Of a stretch of 64,000 bases of DNA, positions 55,644 to 64,000 are shown piece by piece; positions within the stretch are counted from its first letter, which is position 1; each line of letters begins with the position of its first letter. The stretch is from the NCBI GenBank assembly GCA_965237595.1, contig CBDEFY010000007.1, forward strand, positions 1 to 64,000. The letters are read 5' to 3'. The stretch is from UBA9611 sp965237595 (lineage in GTDB: Bacteria > Chloroflexota > Dehalococcoidia > Lucifugimonadales > UBA3495). The position numbers and the translations under genes are program-made. The notes under the pieces were generated by a model. The model was not told the DNA's origin. It made no database searches and worked only from the letters and a program-made list of their open reading frames with translations.

Positions 55644-55912
55644 GCCCGCCCTAACAATCTTCATCCCAACCCAGCGCGCCCTCGGTACTCCCCATCCCAG
55701 GTCCGGGTGACTAAAGGAGACTCTCTGTTAAAACATAAGAGAGGGGGCTGACTCATGTAACTCTCCCCTTTCAGGGGGATAGGAATGTGCCTTCCACGTT
55801 CGGCGGAAGGTCAGGTCCGACGAAGTCAAGACTCACGACCGAGTCGGAGATGGGGCGTTGACCAGAGCATCAGATTCGTCCGAACGTGGCCCCAGGTTTT
55901 CCCGGCGGCGTG

Positions 55913-56809
55913 TTAGCCTCCGGCCTTTACTTCGACCTTGGACAGGTCCTCCACGAACTTCAGGATGGCCGAGTGGTCGGCTTCCGACTCCCCCTCGTTG
56001 ACCAGGGCGCCCAGCATCTGCTGCACCAGTGAGGTCACCGGCAGCGGGATGTTCAACTCCTGAGCGGTCTGAAGCACATTCCTGAGGTCCTTCTGGTGCA
56101 GCCGGATGCGGAACCCGGCCTGGAAGTTGCGGCTCAGCATCATGGGAGCTTTGGCTTCCATAACCGCGCTGCCGGCCAGGCCGCCCCTGATGGCGTTGAA
56201 GACCTTCTCTGGGTCCACTCCGGCCTTCTGGGAGAGCACCAAGGCCTCGCTTAGGGCCTCGATGTTGGCGGCCACGATAATTTGATTGGCCAGCTTGGTT
56301 ACCCCGCCGGCCCCAATGTCGCCGGTTAGCACCACGTTGCCGCCCATGACCTTCATCAGGTCTGTATTCTTGTCGAAGACCTCCTGTTTGCCCCCGACCA
56401 TGATGGCCAGTGTGCCCGCGACCGCGCCGGGCTCGCCTCCGCTGACGGGGGCATCCAACATCTCCACACCCTTTTCGGCGCAGGCGGCGGCGATGCGCTG
56501 GGAGACCAGCGGGGCTATGGAACTCATGTCGATTATCACCGACCCTGATTTAGCCCCCTCCAACACCCCGTCGTGGCCCAGGATTGCCTTCTCGGAGTCC
56601 GCCGAATCGGGGAGCATGGTGATGATAGTATCGGTGGCGGCGGCCACCTCCCTGCTGGAGGACGCGCCTTTGGCCCCATCGGTGACCACCTCCTCCATGT
56701 TGCTCCCAACGATGTCGTAGACGGTCAGAGAGTACCCCGCCTTGAGCAGGTTGCGGGCCATGGGTTTTCCCATGATTCCCAGTCCGACGAAACCTATCTG
56801 CTCGGCCAT
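55913..56809 (-). CDS. Beta-hydroxyacid dehydrogenase (tartronate-semialdehyde reductase / HIBADH family)
   Basis: The 298-residue protein has the NAD(P) motif GFVGLGIMGKPMARNLLKAG, the substrate motif DAPVSGGEPGAVAGTLAIM, and the catalytic Lys in GGVTKLANQIIVAANIEALS (about residue 170). These reduce or oxidise 3-hydroxy acids such as glycerate, tartronate semialdehyde or 3-hydroxyisobutyrate. GAGGAGG precedes the ATG. Which substrate is used cannot be told. Confidence 0.88.
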   Translation of the reverse strand: MAEQIGFVGLGIMGKPMARNLLKAGYSLTVYDIVGSNMEEVVTDGAKGASSSREVAAATDTIITMLPDSADSEKAILGHDGVLEGAKSGSVIIDMSSIAPLVSQRIAAACAEKGVEMLDAPVSGGEPGAVAGTLAIMVGGKQEVFDKNTDLMKVMGGNVVLTGDIGAGGVTKLANQIIVAANIEALSEALVLSQKAGVDPEKVFNAIRGGLAGSAVMEAKAPMMLSRNFQAGFRIRLHQKDLRNVLQTAQELNIPLPVTSLVQQMLGALVNEGESEADHSAILKFVEDLSKVEVKAGG

Positions 56810-57047
56810 GTGCCGACCTCCTCAAGTTGGTCTGATTTTTAGTCGACTTAGGTGTGCGCGTGTGCAGGCGCGAAAACTGTAACACAGATTGGCGCGGCTC
56901 TCCATCGGGCGTCGGCCCGGCCAGACCTCCGGTACGGGCCTCGCCTCGGGCCTGCGTCGTTGTACTGCCAAGCTGATGGGTTTATGATATTGATGGCGGC
57001 GGATTCCGTCGCCATCAATTCCCTGAAAGTAACCTCAAGAGGTCCAG

Positions 57048-58010
57048 ATGGCAGACGGGAGAACAGCCCTGGTCACCGGCGGCGCGGGATTCATCGGCTC
57101 CCACATGGTGGACCGGCTGTTGGAGTTGGACTACAAGGTCGTCGTGATGGACGACCTGAGCACGGGCAAGATTAAGAACCTCAACTCCGGAGCGGTCTTC
57201 CACCACACCGATATCACCCAACCGGCCATGGCCGAGATCATCCAGCGGGAACAGCCCGACCTGGTGTTTCATATGGGGGCGCAGACCAGCGTGACCCAAT
57301 CGACCAAGGACCCCATCCGGGACACCGACGCCAACGTGCTGGGCACGCTGCGGGTCCTTGAAGCCTCGCGGAGGGTTGGCGTGGAGAAGATAATCTACTC
57401 GTCCACCGGCGGCGCTCTATACGGCAATCCGGAGACCATCCCGTGTCCCGATGACACAACAATAGCGCCGGTTTCGCCATACGGGATGTCCAAGTGGGTG
57501 GCCGAACAGTACATGGATTTTTATTACCGCCAGTACCGCCAGAACTACACCTCACTGCGCTACGGCAACGTCTACGGCCCCCGGCAGGACCCCCACGGAG
57601 AGGCGGGCGTCGTGGCCGTTTTCAGTCTGGCTATGTTGGAAGGGAAACAACCTCAGATATATGGCGACGGAACGCAGGAACGGGACTTTGTTTCAGTGTT
57701 CGACGTGGTCAGCGCGAATATAGCGGCGATCGACCGAGGCGACGGGAAGGCCATGAATATCGCCACTGCGGAGGTAACCAGTGTCAACCGAATCTTCGAG
57801 TTGCTCCGCAGCATCACAGGTTATAAGTGGGACCCGCTCCATGCGCCTCAGCGGGCCGGCGAGGTTTACCGAACAGCCTTGGACTGGTCCCGGGCAGCCC
57901 GGGAGCTTGACTGGTCCCCTAAGATAAGCCTGGAAGACGGGCTGCAAATGACGGTGGACTATTTCAGAGAGTCCATCAATTCCGCCGGGAGCGTGACTGC
58001 GGCCAGTTAG
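57048..58010 (+). CDS. NAD-dependent sugar-nucleotide epimerase/dehydratase (GalE-like)
   Basis: The 320-residue extended SDR protein has TALVTGGAGFIGSHMVDRLL, a Ser at VEKIIYSSTGGALYG, catalytic Tyr145 and Lys149 in SPYGMSKWVAEQYM, and LRYGNVYGPRQDPHGEAGVV. This is the UDP-glucose/UDP-galactose 4-epimerase-like group. AGAGG precedes the ATG. It supplies sugar nucleotides for envelope glycans; the exact sugar is unknown. It lies just before trxB on the same strand. Confidence 0.88.
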   Translation: MADGRTALVTGGAGFIGSHMVDRLLELDYKVVVMDDLSTGKIKNLNSGAVFHHTDITQPAMAEIIQREQPDLVFHMGAQTSVTQSTKDPIRDTDANVLGTLRVLEASRRVGVEKIIYSSTGGALYGNPETIPCPDDTTIAPVSPYGMSKWVAEQYMDFYYRQYRQNYTSLRYGNVYGPRQDPHGEAGVVAVFSLAMLEGKQPQIYGDGTQERDFVSVFDVVSANIAAIDRGDGKAMNIATAEVTSVNRIFELLRSITGYKWDPLHAPQRAGEVYRTALDWSRAARELDWSPKISLEDGLQMTVDYFRESINSAGSVTAAS

Positions 58011-58059
58011 GGCCAAGCAGGCGGACCGGATAGGGATATTAGGAGAAATCTCGGCACAT

Positions 58060-58980
58060 ATGAAAGCAGACTACGACGTAGCTATTTTGGGGGCTGGCGC
58101 CGCAGGCCTGGCAGCTGGTCTCTACACCACCAGGGCGATGATGAAGACGGTGATCCTAGAGCAGTTGGGCCCTGGCGGCCAACTGCTGATCACCGATGAA
58201 ATTGAAAACTATCCCGGCTTCCCTGAGGGCGTCAAGGGCCAGGAACTGTCCGCGAGGATGGAACAGCAGACCGCCCGCTTCGGAGCCGAGACCGAGTACA
58301 CTGAAGTGATGGGCATCGAGGACATCGAAAAGCCGGTAAAGACCGTCCACACCGACGATAGGGACTTCACCGCCAAGACCATAATCATCGCCACCGGCGG
58401 CTCCCACAACAAGCTGGGCGTGGCTGGCGAAGATGCACTTGCCGGCCGCGGAGTTTCCTATTGCGCCGTGTGCGACGGCAACTTCTTCCGCGGTCAGGAC
58501 GTGGTGGTGGTGGGTGGCGGCGACTCAGCCTTGGACGAAGGCCATTACCTGAGCGGGATTGTGAAGTCGGTGACCTTCATCCACCGGCGGGACGAGCTCC
58601 GGGGCACCAAGTTGCTTCAGGAGCGTGCTTTTGGCAACGAAAAGGTCAAGTTCCTTTGGAGTCACGTGGTCGAGGAATTCAGGGGCGACGAGGCCCTGGA
58701 CCGCGCCCTGGTCAAGAACCTCAAGACAGACGAGGTCTACGAGTTCCCAATGGCCGCCGCTTTTATCTACGTGGGCTTCCATCCCAACACCGACTATCTC
58801 AAGGGCTTGTTGGAACTGGACGCCGGCGGCCATATCTACACGGATATCAACATGAGAACGGTCATACCCATGGTCTACGCCTGCGGCGACGCCCGGGCAG
58901 AATCGACACGGCAGCTTGGCGCGGCCGTAGGCGACGGCATCACCGCCGCGCTGGCGGCCTTCCATGATCTGAGCACTTAA
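58060..58980 (+). CDS. trxB: Thioredoxin-disulfide reductase
   Basis: The 306-residue flavoprotein has the FAD motif AILGAGAAGLAAGLYTTRAM, the redox pair in YCAVCDGNFF (around residue 135), the NADPH motif VVVVGGGDSALDEGHYLSG, and the C-terminal MVYACGDARAESTRQLGAAV. It transfers electrons from NADPH to thioredoxin. The frame is intact, length normal, and a strong terminator follows directly. Confidence 0.94.
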   Translation: MKADYDVAILGAGAAGLAAGLYTTRAMMKTVILEQLGPGGQLLITDEIENYPGFPEGVKGQELSARMEQQTARFGAETEYTEVMGIEDIEKPVKTVHTDDRDFTAKTIIIATGGSHNKLGVAGEDALAGRGVSYCAVCDGNFFRGQDVVVVGGGDSALDEGHYLSGIVKSVTFIHRRDELRGTKLLQERAFGNEKVKFLWSHVVEEFRGDEALDRALVKNLKTDEVYEFPMAAAFIYVGFHPNTDYLKGLLELDAGGHIYTDINMRTVIPMVYACGDARAESTRQLGAAVGDGITAALAAFHDLST

Positions 58981-59004
58981 GCCGAATCATTGGGATTACA
59001 TGTA

Positions 59005-59040
59005 GAGGGCTCCGCCATTCAACATTGGCGGAGCCCTCTT
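59005..59040 (+). terminator. Rho-independent terminator after trxB
   Basis: A perfect 13-bp stem (GAGGGCTCCGCCA with TGGCGGAGCCCTC, 59005-59038) and an 8-base loop, followed by TTCGTCAT. The T-run is short, so termination may be partial. It lies 24 bp after the trxB stop. Confidence 0.8.
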
Positions 59041-59211
59041 CGTCATATCATCTCAATCAAAAACCAAGGGTCGGGTAATCCCGCTCATGGTGAGCCTATC
59101 GAACCACCGTTTCTAGACAGCAATTTCTTATCACGAGCAAGCCTGATGCGCATCCTTGGACAAGCTCAGGAAGAGCGGACCGGTGGATAAATTCGCAACT
59201 TGTGTTGCGCG

Positions 59212-59952
59212 TTAGACGCCAGTGAACTCCCGGACCAGCAGCACGCTCCCGGCAACTACAATCACCACAATAACGGCGTAACGGAATATCCGGTCGTTAA
59301 TCCGGTTCACCAGCACCGCGGCCACGCCAAAACCGATAACCAGCCCCGGAATCATCACCCCGATGTTGGCGAGTGTGTCCCGGCCCACCAGTCCGGTGGC
59401 GGCATAGAGTGCGACGGCCACTGTGTCCGAGGTGAAGAAGAACAGGGCCAACACCGCCCGCACCGTCTCCGCCTTCCACCGCTGAGAGATGGCGTAGATA
59501 CCGCCCAGGGGACCGCCGATACCGATGGAGGTCACCGACAAAGAAGTGAGGAATCCAAAGGTGGGGGCGGCCATCCGGCGCTGGGCGAAGGGCAACCGGA
59601 CGTTGGTCAGGCTGAACAGGCCCAAGAGGATGATTACGATGGCCATGGTTACCCGCAGGGTGCTTGGGCTGGCCGCATTCAGGGCCAAAACGCCGATCGG
59701 GGTGGCGGCCACCCCGCCCAAGACCAGACCGAGGCTGGCGCGGAGTTCCAGGTGACGCCAGGTCCGCAGTAAGACCATGGACATTAAGATGGCGGTGAGG
59801 CTGTTCAGCACCACCACGGTCTGCTGGGGCTCTAGATATAGCAGCACCACCGGGGCGGCGACCAAGACAAAGCCGAAGCCAACGATGCCCATGACGGCGG
59901 AGGCGGCAGCGACGATGAGGATGCTAAAGAAGAGTTCGAGGCCCGTTACCAA
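59212..59952 (-). CDS. TauE/SafE-family membrane permease
   Basis: The 246-residue protein has about eight hydrophobic segments (LFFSILIVAAASAVMGIVGF; FVLVAAPVVLLYL onward) and the family GFVLVAAPVV and PIGVLALN turns. The family exports sulfonates or sulfite, or moves related anions. It starts (TTG, uncertain) nine bases from the AcoX-like kinase stop, so the two are an operon. Confidence 0.8.
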   Translation of the reverse strand: MVTGLELFFSILIVAAASAVMGIVGFGFVLVAAPVVLLYLEPQQTVVVLNSLTAILMSMVLLRTWRHLELRASLGLVLGGVAATPIGVLALNAASPSTLRVTMAIVIILLGLFSLTNVRLPFAQRRMAAPTFGFLTSLSVTSIGIGGPLGGIYAISQRWKAETVRAVLALFFFTSDTVAVALYAATGLVGRDTLANIGVMIPGLVIGFGVAAVLVNRINDRIFRYAVIVVIVVAGSVLLVREFTGV

Positions 59953-59960
59953 ATCCGGGC

Positions 59961-60971
59961 TTAGTTTCCCTGCGCCAGGTTGAACAGTCCCTGGCTCGCG
60001 GCAACCTTCAGGACCAAGTTCACGTCGACAACCTGAGGGCCGTCGCGGCGGACCTCCATCTCCAATTGCTGAGAGCGGTTGACCGAAAAGGCCCGTTCAC
60101 CGTCCAGCGCCACGGTGTAGTCCCGTCTCTCGATAGCCAGCCTCTCGCCGTCCGCCATGCGCTGCCACGAAGAGATGACCACCGGCGGGATTACGCCTGG
60201 AGCGATGGGGGCAAGGACCGTGTTGCTTCCAGACACCTTCGCTCCCGGTTCGGCGATGCTGTACTGCAATCCGCCCTCGTCGGCCAGGGTAACTTGTTCC
60301 AATCGCGCGCCGATGGACGAGAGCCCGATGGACGCCGGCTCGGCTCTGGTGAGAAAGACCTCGAAGATAGTGTCGATGTCCCAGATGGCCTTGGTGGCGA
60401 CGAACCGTTCCTTGGACAGGGCCACGTCAACCAGGGCTATGTCCCGCAGCTCGCCGTCCACATAGACGTTCATGGTTTTGCTGGACACCGAGACTTGAGT
60501 GAGGTCCAGCCTTCCTTGGGCCACCAGTCCCGCCGCCAGACCGGCCAGGGTGCCCTCCACCATGGCTGGGAACACGTTGTTGGTGCCGGTGGAGATGGCA
60601 ACCATGGGGATGGTCCGGCAACCAACGACCGCCGCCCGGTTGGTGCCGTCCCCGCCCAGGGTAACCAGGCAATCGACACCCTGTTTCGCCATGGACGCCG
60701 CAGCCCGCACCGTGTCGCCCTCGGAGTAAAGGGAAGGCATGTCCAAGAACTCCAAGTCGATGGATAGCATGGGGTCTTCGGAGGCCCGCCGCACCAAGTT
60801 GGAACTGTCGGGCATGCCCAGCACCTGCTTTACGCCCACCGATTGAAGTCCCAGCATCACCCGGCGGACGGTGTTCACCTTTTCCCAGTCGGGCACCACC
60901 CGGCCTTGGGCGACCAGCCGCCGGATGTCTTTGCTGGCGGCGGGATTGGCGATTATTCCCACCAAGGCCAA
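59961..60971 (-). CDS. ATP-NAD kinase / AcoX-like protein
   Basis: The 336-residue protein has LVGIIANPAASKDIRRLVAQ, the kinase loop VTLGGDGTNRAAV and MVAISTGTNNVFPAMVEG, i.e. the NAD kinase / diacylglycerol kinase fold in the AcoX-like branch. It likely phosphorylates a small molecule using ATP; the substrate is unknown. TTG is taken as start because AAGGAGG lies eight bases before it. It is followed on the same strand by the TauE-like permease. Confidence 0.82.
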   Translation of the reverse strand: MALVGIIANPAASKDIRRLVAQGRVVPDWEKVNTVRRVMLGLQSVGVKQVLGMPDSSNLVRRASEDPMLSIDLEFLDMPSLYSEGDTVRAAASMAKQGVDCLVTLGGDGTNRAAVVGCRTIPMVAISTGTNNVFPAMVEGTLAGLAAGLVAQGRLDLTQVSVSSKTMNVYVDGELRDIALVDVALSKERFVATKAIWDIDTIFEVFLTRAEPASIGLSSIGARLEQVTLADEGGLQYSIAEPGAKVSGSNTVLAPIAPGVIPPVVISSWQRMADGERLAIERRDYTVALDGERAFSVNRSQQLEMEVRRDGPQVVDVNLVLKVAASQGLFNLAQGN

Positions 60972-61159
60972 GGAATGCCTCCTTATTTATCGGGTATGGG
61001 ATGACACGTGAAGGAAATTCAAAGCGGGCCGGGCGTGCTCCATTAAGTGGGGCACGCAGGTGGTGCGCAGCCACCCTCGCCGCTATAATTGCGCCATTCA
61101 CTTGACCGGGCCGGGACCGGTCAATAAGCAGGCCCGATTATAACACTGGGAGGACTCGG

Positions 61160-62575
61160 ATGAGCGCTGAACTGGCTTTCATGTCCGCCGTGGAACTGGC
61201 CGAATCGATACGCCAAAAGAAGGTCTCGTCGTTGGAGGCCACCGAAAACTTCTTCCGACGCATCGACCGCTTGGACTCCCAACTGAATTCCTACCTGGCC
61301 TTGTGTCGGGACCAGGCTTTGGCCGATGCCCGGGCCGCCGATGAAGCGGTGCAGCGGGGTTCGGAATTGGGGCCGCTGCACGGAGTGCCCATCTCCATCA
61401 AGGACCTGGAATTGACCAAGGGAGTGACCACCACCATGGGGTCAGCCGTGTTCCGGGACAGAGTACCCGACATGGACTCCATCGTGGTGGAACGGGTGAA
61501 AGCGTCCGGGGCGATAGTCCTAGGCAAGACCAACACCCCCGAATTCGGCCAGTCGGGCACCACCGAGAACAAGATGGGCGAGCCCTGCCGCAATCCCTGG
61601 AACACCGAGCGCACTCCCGGCGGCTCCAGCGGTGGCGCGGCGGCAGCCCTGGCGGCGGGTCTTTGCACGGTGTCCATGGGCAGCGACGGCGGCGGCTCCA
61701 TCCGCATCCCCGCCAGTTTCAGCGGCGTGTTCGGCATCAAGCCCACCCAGGGGCGGGTTCCCCGCTACGGCGGCTACGGCCGGCCCTCGGCCAACCACTT
61801 CTCCCAGTCGGGGCCCCTGACCCGGACGGTGGCCGACTCGGCCATTTTGTTGCAAGTGGTGGCCGGGCCCGATTCCCGGGACGTCACTTCCATCCGCCAG
61901 CCCGCTCCGGACTTCAGCGCGGGTCTGGATGCCGGCGTCCAGGGGATGCGTTTGGCTTGGAGCAGCGACTTCGGCTACGCGGCGGTGGACCCCGGTGTCG
62001 TCCAGGTGACGGAGCGGGCGGCCAAGCTGTTCGCCGAGCTGGGAGCCACGGTGGAGGAGTCCGGCCTGACTCTGGAGGACCCGTTCCAGTCGTTCTGGGA
62101 CGTGTTCGCCACGGCGGCCTACACCTCTTACGGCCATCTCCTGGAGGAGCACCGGTACGACTTTTCCGACTACGGTCTCACCTCCATCGAGCACGGCCAA
62201 GAGATGACCGGGGCGGACCTGTCCCGGGCCATCCACGAGGTGGACCGGCTTGGAAGGCGGTTGGAGGACTTCTTCGACGACTTCGACCTGCTGCTCTCGC
62301 CGACCATGGCGGTGCCGGCTTTCCCCATCGAGCAGCGGCCCAGCGTAATTGGAGGCAGGGAGGTCCAGCCGTTCTGGGGGTTCCTGCCCTTCACCTACCC
62401 CATCAACATGAGCGGCCAGACCGCCGCCAGCATCCCCTGCGGCTACTCGGAAGACGGCATGCCCATCGGCCTCCACATCATCGGGCCACGGGGGTCAGAA
62501 GCGAAGGTACTGCAAGCGTGTGCGGCGTTTGAACGGGCGCAACCGTGGGGAGGGGAGAGACCGGGGGTTTCTTAG
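61160..62575 (+). CDS. Amidase (GatA / amidase-signature family)
   Basis: The 471-residue enzyme has the Ser-cisSer-Lys triad: Lys in GVPISIKDLELTK (about 79), the Gly/Ser loop RTPGGSSGGAAAALAAG with the cis-Ser, and the nucleophile region GSDGGGSIRIPASFSGVFG. Tail motifs SGQTAASIPCGYSEDGMPIG match. GGGAGGAC precedes the ATG. No GatB or GatC gene is adjacent, so it is more likely a stand-alone amidase than a tRNA amidotransferase subunit. Confidence 0.9.
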   Translation: MSAELAFMSAVELAESIRQKKVSSLEATENFFRRIDRLDSQLNSYLALCRDQALADARAADEAVQRGSELGPLHGVPISIKDLELTKGVTTTMGSAVFRDRVPDMDSIVVERVKASGAIVLGKTNTPEFGQSGTTENKMGEPCRNPWNTERTPGGSSGGAAAALAAGLCTVSMGSDGGGSIRIPASFSGVFGIKPTQGRVPRYGGYGRPSANHFSQSGPLTRTVADSAILLQVVAGPDSRDVTSIRQPAPDFSAGLDAGVQGMRLAWSSDFGYAAVDPGVVQVTERAAKLFAELGATVEESGLTLEDPFQSFWDVFATAAYTSYGHLLEEHRYDFSDYGLTSIEHGQEMTGADLSRAIHEVDRLGRRLEDFFDDFDLLLSPTMAVPAFPIEQRPSVIGGREVQPFWGFLPFTYPINMSGQTAASIPCGYSEDGMPIGLHIIGPRGSEAKVLQACAAFERAQPWGGERPGVS

Positions 62576-62702
62576 GAAGGCGGAAATCCCCCCAACCCCC
62601 CTTTACGAAAATTAATTGTCCTTCACCATTTGGTCCTATCTTTGTTAATTTATGCCTCACCATTCCATCGAAATCGCCGAGAAGATGACCCTCCGATGTT
62701 CC

Positions 62703-62897
62703 TTACCCTTCTTGGTCAGGTGAAGCGGGCGTAGAAACTCTCTTAAGAATTTCCTCGAATTCTTTGTTAGTCTCTGAGGAACTGTCTGACCCTTCGGGCC
62801 TGAGCCATTCCCCTGTCGCGTCTGCATCAGTTAGTTGCCCTGCCTTAATATTGGCTTTGCGAAATCCTTCAGTCATCCTGATTGGTTTTTGTGTCAC
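62703..62897 (-). CDS. Small acidic protein, unknown family
   Basis: The 64-residue frame (GTG, MTQKPIRMTEGFRKANIKAG; ETNKEFEEILKRV) starts inside the stop of the DUF6941-like gene (TAGTG), which supports coupled translation. No motif is recognised. The composition is hydrophilic with a predicted helical C-terminal half. Confidence 0.45.
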   Translation of the reverse strand: MTQKPIRMTEGFRKANIKAGQLTDADATGEWLRPEGSDSSSETNKEFEEILKRVSTPASPDQEG

Positions 62898-63301
62898 TAT
62901 TCGGGTCTCCTTTCTTGTGCCAAGATGAATGTTTCGCTACCAATAAGCTTAACTCCATGGAAAGCCTCTACAGCATACTCACCAACATCCGGAAACTCAA
63001 AGTCGGATAATATACAGTGGATATATGGAGCCGCCCCTTGCAGCCATTGTTCCAACGTTGGATAGACAAACGGTAAATCTATTTCTTCGATCCAACCCCC
63101 GTCTACCCTACTCAGTCCAATGATAAATGAAGTCTGTTCACTGGCGAATTGAGGGTTGAATTTAACCTTTGCCACGATAGTCATAAAAGGCGCCAAGCGA
63201 TCCCCCGAAACCGTAGCCGTCCGAAAAATGCCTGCGATATCCAAAATACCATTCGGATGGAGTCGTATCGCTTGTGCCAACAATAACCATTGTAATTCCA
63301 T
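62897..63301 (-). CDS. DUF6941-like protein
   Basis: The 134-residue product (MELQWLLLAQAIRLHPNGIL, DIAGIF..., FEFPDVGEYAVEAFHGVKLI, GSETFILAQER) matches my memory of DUF6941: GILDIAGIF near the start, FPxxGxYxxE in the middle and GSxxFxLA at the end. The function is unknown. The ATG at 63301 is used; the frame has a TTG two codons upstream and no clear ribosome site. It is adjacent to an IS end, 84 bp away. Confidence 0.55.
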   Translation of the reverse strand: MELQWLLLAQAIRLHPNGILDIAGIFRTATVSGDRLAPFMTIVAKVKFNPQFASEQTSFIIGLSRVDGGWIEEIDLPFVYPTLEQWLQGAAPYIHCILSDFEFPDVGEYAVEAFHGVKLIGSETFILAQERRPE

Positions 63302-63384
63302 ATCCAACGTCGCAATAAGATTGGCATATCGTCTGCATTGCGCTACTTACCGGTCAAGGGATTGTTGTCTGAGATCCGCCAGAC

Positions 63385-64000
63385 TGAGGTGGACCCAATT
63401 AGTTGGACAGGTTTGGTGCAAAACTAAGTGGGAGTTCTGCCGTCTTTCCAAGGTCTGAGAACGCTCCGTTCGGTGCCCGTTTCCCATTGATTGACCGTTC
63501 ATCTGATGGCGCCAAGTCTCCTTTGAACACCTCAGCCGGTGTCCGGTAGCCCAAGGCCTGGTGGGGTCTTTGGTTGTTGTAGAAGCTGAAGTATGCGTCA
63601 GGCCCGGCCTTGGCTTCTCGCCCGTTGGAGTAGGCTTTCAGGTAGACCTCCTCGTACTTAACCGTGCGCCACAGCCGCTCCAACAAGATGTTGTCGGTGT
63701 AGCGTCCCTTCCCGTCCATGCTGATTCTCACTCCGTGCTGCTCTAGGAGACCGGTGAAGGCTTCGCCGGTGAACTGGCTGCCCTGGTCGGTGTTGAAGAC
63801 CTCTGGCTTCCCCTTGCCAAGCGCTTCCTCCAATGTCTCGACACAGAAATCAGCATCCAAGGTGTTGGAAAGACGCCAGGCCACCACGTACCGCGTGTAC
63901 CAATCCATGATGGCCACCAGGTATAAGAAACCCTTGGCCATGGGGATGTAGGTGATGTCGGCGGCCCACACCTGATTTGGTCTGGTGATCTCCATGCCGC
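63385..64000 (-). mobile_element. IS3-family element, third copy (cut by window end)
   Basis: The end TGAGGTGGACCC at 63385 and all following sequence match the inner IS3 copy at 22756-24085 nearly base for base. The rest lies beyond the window. It gives three insertions of this element in 64 kb. Confidence 0.93.
63399..64000 (-). CDS. IS3-family OrfB transposase (partial)
   Basis: The visible 200 codons carry the integrase core with all three acidic residues (AADITYIP, NTDQGSQFTG, NILLERLWRTVKYEEV) and end FAPNLSN. The N-terminal part lies outside the window. No damage is visible. Confidence 0.92.
   Translation of the reverse strand, partial: GMEITRPNQVWAADITYIPMAKGFLYLVAIMDWYTRYVVAWRLSNTLDADFCVETLEEALGKGKPEVFNTDQGSQFTGEAFTGLLEQHGVRISMDGKGRYTDNILLERLWRTVKYEEVYLKAYSNGREAKAGPDAYFSFYNNQRPHQALGYRTPAEVFKGDLAPSDERSINGKRAPNGAFSDLGKTAELPLSFAPNLSN

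Noticed and set aside
55700..55800. Short symmetric motifs after the cyclophilin gene
   Set aside because: Stems of five or six bases without a T-run; not enough for a terminator call.
61520..62476. 318-codon open frame on the minus strand
   Set aside because: It is antisense to the amidase with intact catalytic motifs.
1..64000. CRISPR arrays, tRNA or rRNA genes, and prophage genes
   Set aside because: I read the intergenic regions for regular spaced repeats, cloverleaf arms and phage structural proteins and found none; tRNA detection by eye is not exhaustive.

Overview
The window looks like a chromosomal segment of a moderately GC-rich bacterium, most likely Chloroflexota (Dehalococcoidia or SAR202-like). 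I infer this from the gene mix: two luciferase-type flavin monooxygenases, Cys-less thiolase-like proteins with DUF35 partners, a GSII-type glutamine synthetase, AcoX-like kinase, DUF5678, and a DnaE2/ImuB set without ImuA. No rRNA, tRNA, CRISPR array or replication origin was recognised.

Layout. 1-3233: two IS1182-family copies facing each other, both with degraded transposases. 3409-14016: a catabolic/accessory block (LLM monooxygenase, two TPP enzymes on opposite strands, GSII, broken aspartate dehydrogenase, metallo-beta-lactamase-fold hydrolase, broken GMC oxidoreductase, enoyl-CoA hydratase). 14297-19680: a one-strand cluster with its own promoter-like signal, holding two universal stress proteins, two very small related Cys proteins, two further small proteins, a double CMD protein, a zinc ribbon, a HxGH nucleotidyltransferase, two ABM-fold proteins and PlsY. 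20036-36716: a two-component regulation zone with four response regulators and three sensor kinases, heavily hit by insertion sequences. It includes an IS3 element nested inside a copy of itself, an IS630 element sitting in a response regulator, and another IS3-type element splitting a lipoprotein gene. 36922-42045: a second LLM monooxygenase, P450 debris, a broken asparaginase-like gene, an amidohydrolase and a frameshifted SRPBCC gene. 42056-48577: a DNA-damage island (DnaE2, four-helix-bundle protein, DUF6504 protein, ImuB, and divergently Ada). 48664-64000: a membrane peptidase, a thiolase-like/DUF35/DinB cluster interrupted by a DUF5678-retropepsin cassette, cyclophilin, beta-hydroxyacid dehydrogenase, sugar-nucleotide epimerase, thioredoxin reductase, TauE exporter, AcoX-like kinase, amidase, a small DUF6941-like pair, and a further IS3 copy cut by the window end.

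The most notable structures are insertions readable to the base. A 447-bp element with long inverted ends and a 3-bp target duplication carries the four-helix-bundle gene; it lies exactly between the stop codon of the DUF6504 gene and the start of dnaE2. The DUF5678-retropepsin pair is flanked by a 67-bp duplication of the 5' end of the neighbouring thiolase-like gene. The IS630 element can be removed on paper to give back an in-frame response regulator.

At least eight non-IS genes are broken by single-base indels or nonsense codons. Some of this could be sequence error, but the nonsense substitutions, an internal deletion and the concentration near IS elements suggest that part of it is real gene decay.
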